From an uncultured Eubacteriales bacterium (GTDB taxonomy: Bacteria > Bacillota > Clostridia > Oscillospirales > CAG-272), in assembly GCA_934526185.1 (NCBI GenBank), contig CAKTAA010000066.1, positions 1 through 11,696 on the forward strand: a stretch of 11,696 bases of DNA. Direction: 5' to 3'. This document shows, piece by piece, positions 1-6,816 of this stretch. The position numbers were made by a program, and so were the translations under genes. The notes beneath the pieces are model-generated. The model saw only the letters and a program-made list of their open reading frames with translations, was not told the DNA's origin and did not search any database. The number at the start of each line of letters is the position of its first letter. Positions within the stretch are counted from its first letter, which is position 1.

Positions 1-659
1 CCTTTTTTGAGTGGCGTTACAACACCGTCCTTTACAGTCGCTACGGTATTATCGCTGCTCGCCCATTTGACATTTTTATTCGTTGCAGTTTCCGGAGAGA
101 AAATCGGGGTGAGCGTCAAAGTTCCGTCTCCTGTGCCAATGCTTGCTGTTTCCCTGTCAAGCGTAATGCCGGTTACGGGAACAGGTTTTTCCTTAACGCT
201 GATTTTTCCCGGAACAACGTTAAAATTCACATCGTTTTCATCGGTATTGCTGATATCTCCCTCTGCATAAAGGACCGTAACAGATATATCGCCGGGCTCT
301 GCGCTCTCCGCTATTGTAAAAGTGAGCTTTAAAAATTCAGATTCTGTTGTGTTTTTACTTTTGACAAAGGTGATATACGGCAGGTTGTCATAAGAAACAA
401 ACGCTCCGGCAGCAAAATCTCCGCAAAGCTCGGCATCGGTTAATGTGATATTGGTATCATCAAAATCAATTTTAACAGATGCAGCGGAAAATCCCGGGTT
501 GTTCTCCAGTGTAACAGAAACGGTTACAGTGTCGCCTTTATAGCCCTCAACCGAGCCAACTGTCATAACGGGAGTATCTGCCGCTGCAGCCCAAGTCACA
601 TTTACCGCCGTTGTCATTAACAGCATGAGTGACATGATCAGCGCCATTGTTTTTTTCAT
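1..659 (-). CDS. secreted cohesin-domain / Big2 protein, 3' end outside window
   Basis: Read leftward from ATG 659, the frame stays open to the window edge (219 codons, C-terminus missing). A GGAGG at 670-674 lies 10 nt before the ATG. Residues 1-25 form a typical signal peptide (MKKTMALIMSLMLLM then an Ala-rich cleavage region). Residues about 28-140 form a cohesin-type beta-sandwich: the NNPGFSAASVKIDFD strand, VSYDNLPYITFV, and a final strand GDISNTDENDVNF. About half the positions match the cohesin of the preceding gene. From about residue 147 a bacterial Ig-like Big2 module begins (VTGITLDRETASI ... VKWASSDNTVATV). It starts 15 nt after the stop of the 1027-residue gene, so it is the third gene of the operon. 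The protein is presumably extracellular. Whether the cohesin binds a dockerin cannot be judged from sequence. Confidence 0.88.
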   Translation of the reverse strand, partial: MKKTMALIMSLMLLMTTAVNVTWAAAADTPVMTVGSVEGYKGDTVTVSVTLENNPGFSAASVKIDFDDTNITLTDAELCGDFAAGAFVSYDNLPYITFVKSKNTTESEFLKLTFTIAESAEPGDISVTVLYAEGDISNTDENDVNFNVVPGKISVKEKPVPVTGITLDRETASIGTGDGTLTLTPIFSPETATNKNVKWASSDNTVATVKDGVVTPLKK

Positions 660-674
660 TTTTAATTAACCTCC

Positions 675-3600
675 TCAAAATATTTCAACATCTTCATGAT
701 TGATGTACTTCAGCAGTCTTGTTAAATCCTTGGTGTTGACTTTACCGTCGCCGTTGACATCAAGAGCTTGCTCCGTACAATCGACATCTTCATGATTGAT
801 GTATTTCAGCAGACGTGTCAAATCCTTGGTGTTGACATTTCCATCGCCGTTGATATCTCCGGGCAAATAATCTATTACGGTAATTTTTCCATCAATAATT
901 TTGAAGTTTACATCCTCTTCATCAATGTTGGAAATATTTCCTGCCTCATATAACAGAGTGATATAGGCGTCGCCGTCCACGGCAGCACCAAGTACTTCAA
1001 AGGTAAGAGTCAGCATGTTTGTGTCAGAATCGATATTACTGCCTCTGACAAATGTCAAATAAGGAAGATTGTCATATGACACATTCGTTCCGTTGCTGAA
1101 CTCTTCGCTTAATTCCGCCCCGATTAGCCGAAGCCTTGTCGTATCGTAATCGATTTTTATTGACGCCGCATTGAAGCCCGGATTGTTTTTAACAGATAAA
1201 TTTACAGTTACCGTTTCTCCTGCCGCAGCAGTTTTATTTTCAATAATAATCTGCGGGACATCCTCGCCGACATAATCGGTGTAATGATCCTTATAGTTAT
1301 CGCCGCAAACAGAGCAGGTGTGCAGGGAATAGCCCTGAGAGTTTTCTGTCGGAGGAATGATCGTTGTGACATAATTGTGCGGAATCATCGGAATAACTTC
1401 CTGCTCTTTCAAGGTTTTTCCACATACTGAACACTTCTCGCCCGCAGTAAGACCTGTGCTGGTGCAGGTTGCCTTAACCTCCGGAATTTCTACCACAGTG
1501 TGTCTCATAGGAACTGTTTTTGTCTCCGAATAGCCGCATACAGAGCATGTGCGTGTGCTGGTGCCGTTTGTATCGCAGGTGGGCGGAGTTTTCTCCTCCC
1601 AGAGACCAAAGGAATGCGCTGCAGGGATTTCTGTAATATCCGTTTTTTCATTACAACGGATGCAGTGATGCGATTTGCTTCCGGGCTCCGTGCAGGTGGC
1701 TTCTTTCTCAATCGTCCACTCAGCGGAATACTCGTGACCGAGAGCCGGTATTACAGTTTCGTCTTTTTTAGCGTCACACAAGGTACAATGGATCGATTTT
1801 GAGCCTTCAGTGATACAATCGGGCGCAACATCAATTGTAAAATCGTCACCCCAAATATGTTCGTGGACAGATACCTCATAAATGACGCGGTCATTTGAAG
1901 TATATGAATCCCCTACGCCGGGAATATATTCCGCTGTAATGGTATGTTCCCCCTCAAGCACCGTCCATTCCAGCTCAGCGTATGCTATTCGGTAGCCGTT
2001 TGTTCCCACAGATGTCCTTGACAGCGGTGCAGTTCCAATTTTCTCTCCGTCCAATTCAAAGGACACAGAACCTCGGGGAGCCGGAGTTGTGATACCGTTC
2101 TTTCGCGAAACATCAAACGAGGCAACCAGCGTTACGGTTTCACCGCTTTCATATGCTTCGGGATTTGCAGTAAGCGCCGCCGCGCTAATGGTGAATTTTC
2201 CGTTTTCATCATATGTGCCTTCGTATTGATTGGCGCCGCTTCCCGACACGGTGCAATTTGTAAAGGTCGGGGCAGTAGCGTTTGTCCCTTTTCCCGATGT
2301 GGACAGGATCAAAGTGCCTCCTGTGACATTTAACTTTCCGGCAGTTCCGTACTTTGTCCCGTCGTAACCGCCACCGATAGCAAAGGCTTGTGAGCCTGCC
2401 TTTGCCGTAACCTGTCCGCCACTGATCGTGACATCAAAGCCGTTGAGTCCCGAACCGTTTCCTGTGCCACCGATACCGGCAGCATATTGTGCACCGGTAG
2501 CAGAGACAGTTCCATCTTCTACTGTAAGCGATGCATGGATACCTGCTCCACCATAATAGATTTGTTGTATGCTCGGACTTCCACTTATACCATTAGTTCC
2601 TCTAACTTTTCCATTACCATTAAGACCGCCTATACCACCACTACCTCCAGTTGCTCCTTGTTGCCCTGGCCTTCCACCTTTACAATATAAATTTCCACCA
2701 TAGACATTAACATTGACAGCAGACAATCCAGATCCGCCAGATCCACCATAGCCGGAAGGTCCACCATTGCCGCCATTGCCACCTACGCCGACTTGCCCTA
2801 AATTTGGACCATAAGCTTCACTATATCCGCCATTTCCGCCATTGCCACCGGTTCCACCAACACCGCCATTGCCACCGTTTCCACCAGTTGCATATATTGT
2901 CCCAGCATATATTGTAACTGAACCCCAAACGCGAATAGCATCACCGCCAGTCCCTCCTGTACCCCCAGGACCTCCTGTACCTCCATTGCCAGCATTACTT
3001 AGGTCCCAAAACCTAGTCTCCCAATTAAGGCCATTAGCTCCTCTACCTCCTGTGCCTCCAGTGCCTCCTGTACCTCCGTTTCCACCATTTACTGTTATTT
3101 GTCCACCTTTTATAGTTATATTACGAGCATATATTCCATAACCGCCATTGGAAGTATAGCCTTGGTATCCAGCACCACCATTTTTTTTGTAAGCCAAGCC
3201 ACCATTGTTGACACCAGCGCTTCCATTTGTTCCTTTATTTCCGGTAGTACCATTTGATCCGCTAATCGTTATATTCCCATCAAGAAATTCCACATTCCCT
3301 GTTCCATATATTCCATGATCAGCTGTATTCGACGCTTTTCTTTCAACTTTCACAACGCCGCTTTCAATTCTCAATGTTCCATTGATGATGCTTATACCAT
3401 TTAAAAATGTTGCAGTACCGGTACTGGTTTGTTCACTTTCGTTATATTGGCTGTCCAAAATTCTAACAGTTCTTTCCCCACTCTTGAACGTCAAGGTATT
3501 ACTGCAAGTCAAATCATATCCATTGAGATCAATGGAATTACAAGACACTAAATCCGAACCTGTATAATAGATATCCTGCCACAACATGATATCCACATTT

Positions 3601-3758
3601 TCGGTACCAAGCATTTCACCGAATGTCGTTGCGTCATACACATTTACCGTTGTACTTTCTTCAGTTGAAATTCCCTCTGAAATTGCCGACAATGCCGACA
3701 CTGGCAGCATCGTTACTATCAGCAATCCACATAGAAGAAAAGATAAAAACTTTTTCAT
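675..3758 (-). CDS. large secreted surface protein: Gly-rich beta-helix, Ig-like, CxxC repeats, cohesin and C-terminal dockerin
   Basis: 1027 residues from ATG 3758. I prefer this start to TTG 3767 because AGAGGAAGAGG lies at 3768-3777 and MKKFLSFLLCGLL opens a clean signal peptide. Approximate domain order: signal peptide 1-25; right-handed beta-helix-like strands with repeated 'I.GG.I' turns, 115-500; inside it Gly-rich GGx runs, 168-390 (GGNGGTGGTGGTGG); Ig-like domain of Big3_5 type, 525-630; five repeats of H...C...G...CxxC, 634-825; cohesin 836-962; type I dockerin 966-1027 with two calcium loops (DINGDGNVNTKD, DVNGDGKVNTKD). The start lies one nucleotide after the upstream TGA, so translation is probably coupled. 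The family is common in clostridial secreted proteins and is not itself an enzyme by any motif I can see. A likely role is adhesion or scaffold binding; that is inference. The beta-helix half is more AT-rich than the C-terminal half, which suggests a mosaic origin. Confidence 0.92.
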   Translation of the reverse strand: MKKFLSFLLCGLLIVTMLPVSALSAISEGISTEESTTVNVYDATTFGEMLGTENVDIMLWQDIYYTGSDLVSCNSIDLNGYDLTCSNTLTFKSGERTVRILDSQYNESEQTSTGTATFLNGISIINGTLRIESGVVKVERKASNTADHGIYGTGNVEFLDGNITISGSNGTTGNKGTNGSAGVNNGGLAYKKNGGAGYQGYTSNGGYGIYARNITIKGGQITVNGGNGGTGGTGGTGGRGANGLNWETRFWDLSNAGNGGTGGPGGTGGTGGDAIRVWGSVTIYAGTIYATGGNGGNGGVGGTGGNGGNGGYSEAYGPNLGQVGVGGNGGNGGPSGYGGSGGSGLSAVNVNVYGGNLYCKGGRPGQQGATGGSGGIGGLNGNGKVRGTNGISGSPSIQQIYYGGAGIHASLTVEDGTVSATGAQYAAGIGGTGNGSGLNGFDVTISGGQVTAKAGSQAFAIGGGYDGTKYGTAGKLNVTGGTLILSTSGKGTNATAPTFTNCTVSGSGANQYEGTYDENGKFTISAAALTANPEAYESGETVTLVASFDVSRKNGITTPAPRGSVSFELDGEKIGTAPLSRTSVGTNGYRIAYAELEWTVLEGEHTITAEYIPGVGDSYTSNDRVIYEVSVHEHIWGDDFTIDVAPDCITEGSKSIHCTLCDAKKDETVIPALGHEYSAEWTIEKEATCTEPGSKSHHCIRCNEKTDITEIPAAHSFGLWEEKTPPTCDTNGTSTRTCSVCGYSETKTVPMRHTVVEIPEVKATCTSTGLTAGEKCSVCGKTLKEQEVIPMIPHNYVTTIIPPTENSQGYSLHTCSVCGDNYKDHYTDYVGEDVPQIIIENKTAAAGETVTVNLSVKNNPGFNAASIKIDYDTTRLRLIGAELSEEFSNGTNVSYDNLPYLTFVRGSNIDSDTNMLTLTFEVLGAAVDGDAYITLLYEAGNISNIDEEDVNFKIIDGKITVIDYLPGDINGDGNVNTKDLTRLLKYINHEDVDCTEQALDVNGDGKVNTKDLTRLLKYINHEDVEIF
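689..856 (-). repeat. dockerin duplication (two 72-nt units, 689-760 and 785-856)
   Basis: The two F-hand calcium-binding segments of the dockerin are nearly identical at DNA and protein level (KDLTRLLKYINHEDV appears in both). This is the normal internal symmetry of dockerins, and the high DNA identity suggests recent duplication or gene conversion. Confidence 0.85.
1270..1862 (-). repeat. five CxxC repeats within the 1027-residue protein
   Basis: Five units of about 36-44 residues begin with His and carry a Cys, a Gly and then a CxxC pair (HCTLC, HCIRC, TCSVC, KCSVC, TCSVC). Each ends in a short strand with Ile/Val-Pro, except the last, which lacks the leading Cys. Such His/Cys repeats are widespread in surface proteins of Clostridia. 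Metal binding is plausible but unproven. Confidence 0.75.
2566..3260 (-). repeat. Gly-rich GGx repeat region of the beta-helix
   Basis: The coding strand has long runs of GGT/GGA/GGC triplets that give GGxGGx tracts between short beta strands (NITIKGGQITV, SVTIYAGTIYA, NVNVYGGNLYC). The opposite strand reads as a Pro-rich open frame, which is only the shadow of these glycines. Base composition is more AT-rich than the rest of the gene. Confidence 0.8.
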
Positions 3759-3759
3759 G

Positions 3760-4539
3760 TCACCCAACCTCTTCCTCTTTAATAATTTTTATAATTCTAC
3801 CGGCAAAACCATCTAACGAATTTTCAAATCTTTCCTGTTCTTTTTCAAATCGAATATTTTCCTTAATTGTTTTTATTGCTTCTTCTATCGAATCACGGCG
3901 AAGTTTGGGCGGAACCCATTCTTTCGACCAGAGGTCTTCAAGGCTAATTATTTTACGCAATGTTTTGTATGCTTTTGTTTTTTCCTGAGCCTCGTCGTCA
4001 AAATATGTTTTCATGCTTTGATTTGCCAAACGGGCAGTAGTCGGTATATAAAAAATGTTTATTCCGTCAGATTGGTTTTCACGGTTAGTAAGTAGCAGTC
4101 GTTTCTTAGGAAAACACAACCTCCCTATCTGCAGCGAAATATGTATTTCATTATCTATTTTACTTAATTGGAATATTTCTTTAGGTTGTAAACCAGCATA
4201 GGTTATTTTGTCATTCACAAGCTCGTTTTCATATTGCCTAAATAAATTCCGCTTTTGAAATGATTTGCCTGATCTGTTTAAAACAGCCCCCTGTGTATAC
4301 AGTTGAAACGGGGGTTCTGCTTTGGCAATCACCTGAACCATATGATTCCCCACACTGTGAATCAGCAAAACGCAGGACAAATCCTCGCTATGCATATGTG
4401 GATTAATTGTGCCATACGGCGTAATATAAATATAATATTTTCCGTTGTCTGACCGAAAAAAATTAATTACTTCATGCGGTAAATTGCCGTTATTTACTCC
4501 GTATTCTCCAGTAAAAATACTATTAAGCAGAATCTTCAC
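3760..4539 (-). CDS. unrecognised 259-residue protein, first gene of the switch-controlled operon
   Basis: I choose GTG 4539 as the start because GGAGG (4548-4552) stands 8 nt before it. The ATG at 4554 lies at the edge of that Shine-Dalgarno sequence, and the longer frame from ATG 4746 starts inside the invertible segment. The protein opens MKILLNSIFTGEYG and contains LPHEVINFFRSDNGKYYIYITPYGTI, suggesting a small mixed alpha/beta N-terminal domain. The C-terminal 80 residues are charged and probably helical or coiled-coil (Lys/Glu-rich, ending in KIIKEEEVG). I see no signal peptide or membrane segment, so it is probably cytoplasmic. The N-terminal pattern faintly recalls an accessory domain found with some nuclease-type proteins, but I see no nuclease motif and claim no function. 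Its stop is one nucleotide from the ATG of the surface-protein gene. Confidence 0.7.
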   Translation of the reverse strand: MKILLNSIFTGEYGVNNGNLPHEVINFFRSDNGKYYIYITPYGTINPHMHSEDLSCVLLIHSVGNHMVQVIAKAEPPFQLYTQGAVLNRSGKSFQKRNLFRQYENELVNDKITYAGLQPKEIFQLSKIDNEIHISLQIGRLCFPKKRLLLTNRENQSDGINIFYIPTTARLANQSMKTYFDDEAQEKTKAYKTLRKIISLEDLWSKEWVPPKLRRDSIEEAIKTIKENIRFEKEQERFENSLDGFAGRIIKIIKEEEVG

Positions 4540-4547
4540 AAGCCTCA

Positions 4548-4552
4548 CCTCC
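4548..4552 (-). promoter_or_regulatory. Shine-Dalgarno that fixes the GTG start
   Basis: GGAGG followed by TGAGGCTT and then GTG 4539. The spacing of 8 nt is ideal and decides against ATG 4554 and ATG 4746. The site lies outside the invertible segment, so it is kept in both orientations. Confidence 0.7.
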
Positions 4553-4571
4553 ATATTTTTTAACAGATGCA

Positions 4572-4589
4572 ACATAATCGGCATTATGT
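4572..4589 (+). repeat. left inverted repeat / recombination site (IRL)
   Basis: ACATAATCGGCATTATGT. Its arms are perfect complements (ACATAAT / ATTATGT) around an asymmetric CGGC core. The arm ATTATGTAA resembles the half-sites used by Xer-type tyrosine recombinases (TTATGTAA-like). Confidence 0.8.
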
Positions 4590-4675
4590 AATAAACGCAG
4601 GCTGAATTTTTCCATTTAAGACTACCGAATCTCCACAAGCCGCAGACCAAACTAAAAATAATCGCAAAAAGCCCG

Positions 4676-4703
4676 GCCTTTTCGAAATTCACGTTGAAAA
4701 GGC
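4676..4703. other. stem-loop inside the invertible segment
   Basis: GCCTTTTC (4676-4683) pairs perfectly with GAAAAGGC (4696-4703) over a 12-nt loop. On the minus strand a T5 tract follows after 5 nt (4666-4670), so it may act as a weak terminator against read-through from the recombinase gene in the present orientation. On the + strand a T8 tract lies further downstream (4717-4724). Confidence 0.4.
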
Positions 4704-4722
4704 TTATCGGTGCTGCTTTTTT

Positions 4723-4749
4723 TTGACAATATCCCCAAAAAATCATACT
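4723..4749 (+). promoter_or_regulatory. second rightward promoter-like element, weak
   Basis: A perfect TTGACA -35 (4723-4728) is followed by CATACT (4744-4749) at a spacing of only 15. It points the same way as the better promoter. I found no comparable TTGACA on the minus strand of the segment. Confidence 0.25.
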
Positions 4750-4766
4750 TTTCTTCGCTGAACTGC

Positions 4767-4795
4767 TTGTAATTTCTTTTCAGTTATGATATATT
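4767..4795 (+). promoter_or_regulatory. candidate switch promoter, pointing away from the operon
   Basis: TTGTAA (4767-4772), 17-bp spacer, TATATT (4790-4795): 4/6 and 5/6 matches to the sigma-A consensus with ideal spacing. It lies inside the invertible segment and now reads rightward. Inversion would aim it at the 259-residue gene. A TTGACA at 4794-4799 overlaps it but has no good -10 partner. Confidence 0.5.
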
Positions 4796-4832
4796 GACAT
4801 CAATAAATAGGTTTGGTGTGTTCCGTTATGCA

Positions 4833-4850
4833 ACATAATGCCGATTATGT
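4833..4850 (-). repeat. right inverted repeat / recombination site (IRR)
   Basis: Exact reverse complement of 4572-4589; on the + strand it reads ACATAATGCCGATTATGT. The core is GCCG here, so exchange with the left copy would invert rather than delete the segment. The half-site CATAAT is preceded by a further GTTATG at 4825-4830. Confidence 0.8.
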
Positions 4851-4855
4851 ACTCA

Positions 4856-4879
4856 GCCGCCGGTTTCGACGGCTTTTTT
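4856..4879 (+). terminator. rho-independent terminator just outside the right repeat
   Basis: GCCG (4856-4859) pairs with CGGC (4870-4873), with an inner CG/CG pair, one mismatch and a GTTT loop, followed by T6 (4874-4879). The T tract is on the + strand only, so it ends rightward transcription from the segment and overlaps the recombinase stop codon. It is not a terminator for the recombinase itself. Confidence 0.65.
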
Positions 4880-5724
4880 CATAGGAGCAGCCGCATATGT
4901 TCCATCTGTCTGCGGTGCTCATCTCCGGTTGAAATGATATAGATCCGGGTAGTATTGATACTGCTGTGGCCTAAAATATCCGCCAGCTTGGCGAGATCTT
5001 TTTCAATACCGTAAAACACACGGGCAAACAAATGCCGCAGATTGTGAGGAAATACCTTTTGCGGATTTACCTCCGCCTGCTCGCAAAGGCCTTTCATCTC
5101 CCGCCAGATATTGGTGCGGCTCATCGGCTTCCCTGTGCGGGTGATAAAAATGGCGCCTGACTGTATATTCTGCTCTGCGGCATAGCGCAGCAGCTTTTTC
5201 CGCAGCTCCTTTACAAGGAACACCGACCTTGTTTTTCCTTTGAGGGAAACAACCGCCTCGCCGCGCTTTGCCGCTTCCACTGTGATATATTGCAGTTCGC
5301 TCACTCGAATCCCAGTTCCGCAGATGGTCTGCAAAATCAGGTTTAGCCGCTCGTTGCCTTTTTGCTTAGCAGCATTTACCAGTCGCATATATTCCGCTTT
5401 GGTCAGTTCCTTTTCTTCGGGGCAGTAAATCTGCCGCTGGAGCTTGATGGATTTCACCTTGCAATCCGACCATCCGAGAAATGAAAATAGGCTGTTCAGA
5501 CTTGCCAGCATGGAGTTAATGCTTCGAACAGCATAGTTTTCGGCAAGCAGCCTACTCTTGTAAGCAATGACCTTTCCCTTTGTGATTTCAGCACCGCCTA
5601 AATATTCGGCGAACGCTTGCACATCCCGCAGATATTTTTCTACGGTGTTTTCGCTTTTCTCTTCACTCCTGAGATATGCGGAAAAATCCGCAATCCTATT
5701 TTCTGTTAAAATTCGTCCTTTCAT
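4879..5724 (-). CDS. tyrosine recombinase, probable DNA invertase of the adjacent switch
   Basis: 281 residues from ATG 5724, with GGAGG at 5734-5738 (9-nt spacing). The N-terminal SAM-like core-binding domain is about residues 8-85 (IADFSAYLRSEEKSENTVEKYLRD). The catalytic domain is about 105-281. The full set of active-site residues is visible: Arg140 in CGTGIRVSEL, a Lys at 162/164 in the SLKGKTR beta-hairpin, His227 and Arg230 in PHNLRH, His253 in ILGHSS, and nucleophile Tyr262 in TTRIYI. Length and motifs fit the XerC/XerD-like recombinases of Clostridia, including those that flip promoters. The stop lies 29 bp from the right inverted repeat, and the gene points toward the segment. It could alternatively be an integrase relic of a mobile element, but the paired sites next to it favour an invertase role. 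It appears intact. Confidence 0.9.
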   Translation of the reverse strand: MKGRILTENRIADFSAYLRSEEKSENTVEKYLRDVQAFAEYLGGAEITKGKVIAYKSRLLAENYAVRSINSMLASLNSLFSFLGWSDCKVKSIKLQRQIYCPEEKELTKAEYMRLVNAAKQKGNERLNLILQTICGTGIRVSELQYITVEAAKRGEAVVSLKGKTRSVFLVKELRKKLLRYAAEQNIQSGAIFITRTGKPMSRTNIWREMKGLCEQAEVNPQKVFPHNLRHLFARVFYGIEKDLAKLADILGHSSINTTRIYIISTGDEHRRQMEHMRLLL

Positions 5725-5849
5725 TTTGATTTACCTCCGGATATCTATTTTATTCGAAAAGTATGATTCAAGAGTGGTCCTCTCCATTTTAGGAAGGAAT
5801 AGCCGCTTAATCGACTGTGTGGATTTCGGGCATAAAAAGAGTCCCATGG

Positions 5850-5892
5850 GTTAGCAGCGTAAAAATTATGCTTTTCTAACGAGCTTTTTTTT
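5850..5892 (+). terminator. weak hairpin with T8 tract
   Basis: GTTAG (5850-5854) pairs with CTAAC (5876-5880), with an inner GCGTAA/TTATGC stem, then T8 at 5885-5892 after a 4-nt gap. No rightward gene ends here, so it may be a relic or chance. It overlaps the end of the sigma-like pseudogene. Confidence 0.3.
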
Positions 5893-6777
5893 CCTTACCG
5901 ATCCCTTCTCGTATCAGTTTCTAATGCAGTTTCCCCAGCGCACGGCGGTAAGTCTTGTCCGTTGTATCGGTGGGGGAAAACTAAGCCGTGATCGACGGCA
6001 ACATCCAGGAATGCCCCTGTCGGTGTGGTTTCTTTTGGGCTTGCCGTCCTCATCGAATCCTCGTTATCATAGTAATAGATAGAATAACATTCCATACAGA
6101 AGCCGAGATGTGCCGATGCCATTGCGCTTTCATAGTAGTTCGGATTTTCAAACGCCGCCAGGATTGCTTCGGCTCGCTCTATTTTGAAAAACAGTTTTTC
6201 CGTATCTGATATATCCCCGCGGCGATTTCTTCACGGCCGTCCTCGCTGTCCTGAACGGCCTATTTGCCATGGCAGTCTATAACTGCACATTCTGCATTCC
6301 TGACCGTATGAGTTCAGCGGTATCTTTTTCACTTATATCGATCGCCTGTGCAATTTTCTGAATGGTTGCGCGATCTGCCTTGCCGCCGGATCCACGGAAT
6401 AACCGCATCGTCTTTTTCAGCCGCGAATATTCATCGTTTCTCTGAACGGTAAAGCCCGTCCGCATGGTACGGATATATTCGTGCACCTCTCGCATTGCAG
6501 CGTATTGCTTGTACGCAATAAAGAGGACACCGCAATTCAGATCGTAATCGTGCAAGGCGTTCAGCATATCGATGATATACGCCTGCTTGGTATCCGAAAA
6601 ACGCCCGTACATCGCATATTCCCGAACAAATGTCATGGTCTTGTCATTGACCGTGACCGTGCGCTCATAGTAACGCAGAAGCCAAGCGATATATTGATCG
6701 TCCTTTTCGGAAATGTAACCTGCGCCGGCGTTAAACGGCGTCTATGCGGTTCCTTTTCCCATTCTTTCGCGGCGGCC
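5876..6777 (-). pseudogene. degraded sigma-70-like factor of a clostridial mobile element
   Basis: Piecing the minus-strand frames together gives one protein: AAAKEWEKEPHRRRL, then GAGYISEKDDQYIAWLLRYYER, VREYAMYGRFSDTKQAYIIDMLNAL, and REVHEYIRTMRTGFTV (sigma region 2-like). Then come DEYSRLKKTMRLF and ATIQKIAQAIDISEKDTAELI, KIERAEAILAAFENPNYYE, and at the end TDTTDKTYRRALGKL...KLIREGIGKEKKAR (region 4-like). It is broken by frameshifts near 6725-6740, 6283, 6211-6219 and 5971-5981 (a C5/T4 homopolymer), and by in-frame TAG codons at 6260-6262 and 5921-5923. No start codon with a ribosome binding site remains. Sigma-like genes of this type occur on clostridial integrative elements, so this is probably the trace of a decayed element. 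The family assignment is by recalled pattern. Confidence 0.55.
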
Positions 6778-6816
6778 GCCTCTCCCGAATTAAAAAGCGG
6801 GGGTTATTTTAACCTC

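Larger units (their letters stand above)
4572..4850. other. predicted invertible promoter segment (inverton), OFF orientation
   Basis: The 279-bp segment is bounded by an exact 18-bp inverted repeat, carries outward-pointing promoter elements, and sits between a tyrosine recombinase gene and the operon it would control. In the sequenced orientation the best promoter (4767-4795) fires rightward into the terminator at 4856-4879. After inversion it would fire leftward into the 259-residue gene with a 5' leader I estimate at about 80 nt. No good ORF of its own fills the segment. The model rests on sequence layout; inversion has not been observed. Confidence 0.72.

Noticed and set aside
2842..3141. 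Proline-rich + strand frame
   Set aside because: It is the antisense reading of the GGx repeats of the surface protein.
3759..3767. TTG start at 3767 for the large surface protein
   Set aside because: It lies next to the Shine-Dalgarno sequence; ATG 3758 gives the correct spacing and a standard signal peptide.
4540..4746. N-terminal extension of the 259-residue gene to ATG 4746 inside the invertible segment
   Set aside because: It has no ribosome binding site and the residues look like translated promoter DNA. GTG 4539 has GGAGG at 8 nt. A switchable N-terminus would be attractive, but nothing supports it.
4741..4753. 13-bp match AATCATACTTTTC, also inverted at 5756-5768 near the recombinase start
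   Set aside because: One or two matches of this length are expected by chance in a window of this size, and it is not tied to a motif.
5731..5787. 18-codon leader frame (MERTTLESYFSNKIDIRR) before the recombinase
   Set aside because: It has no ribosome binding site and overlaps the recombinase Shine-Dalgarno sequence; probably chance.
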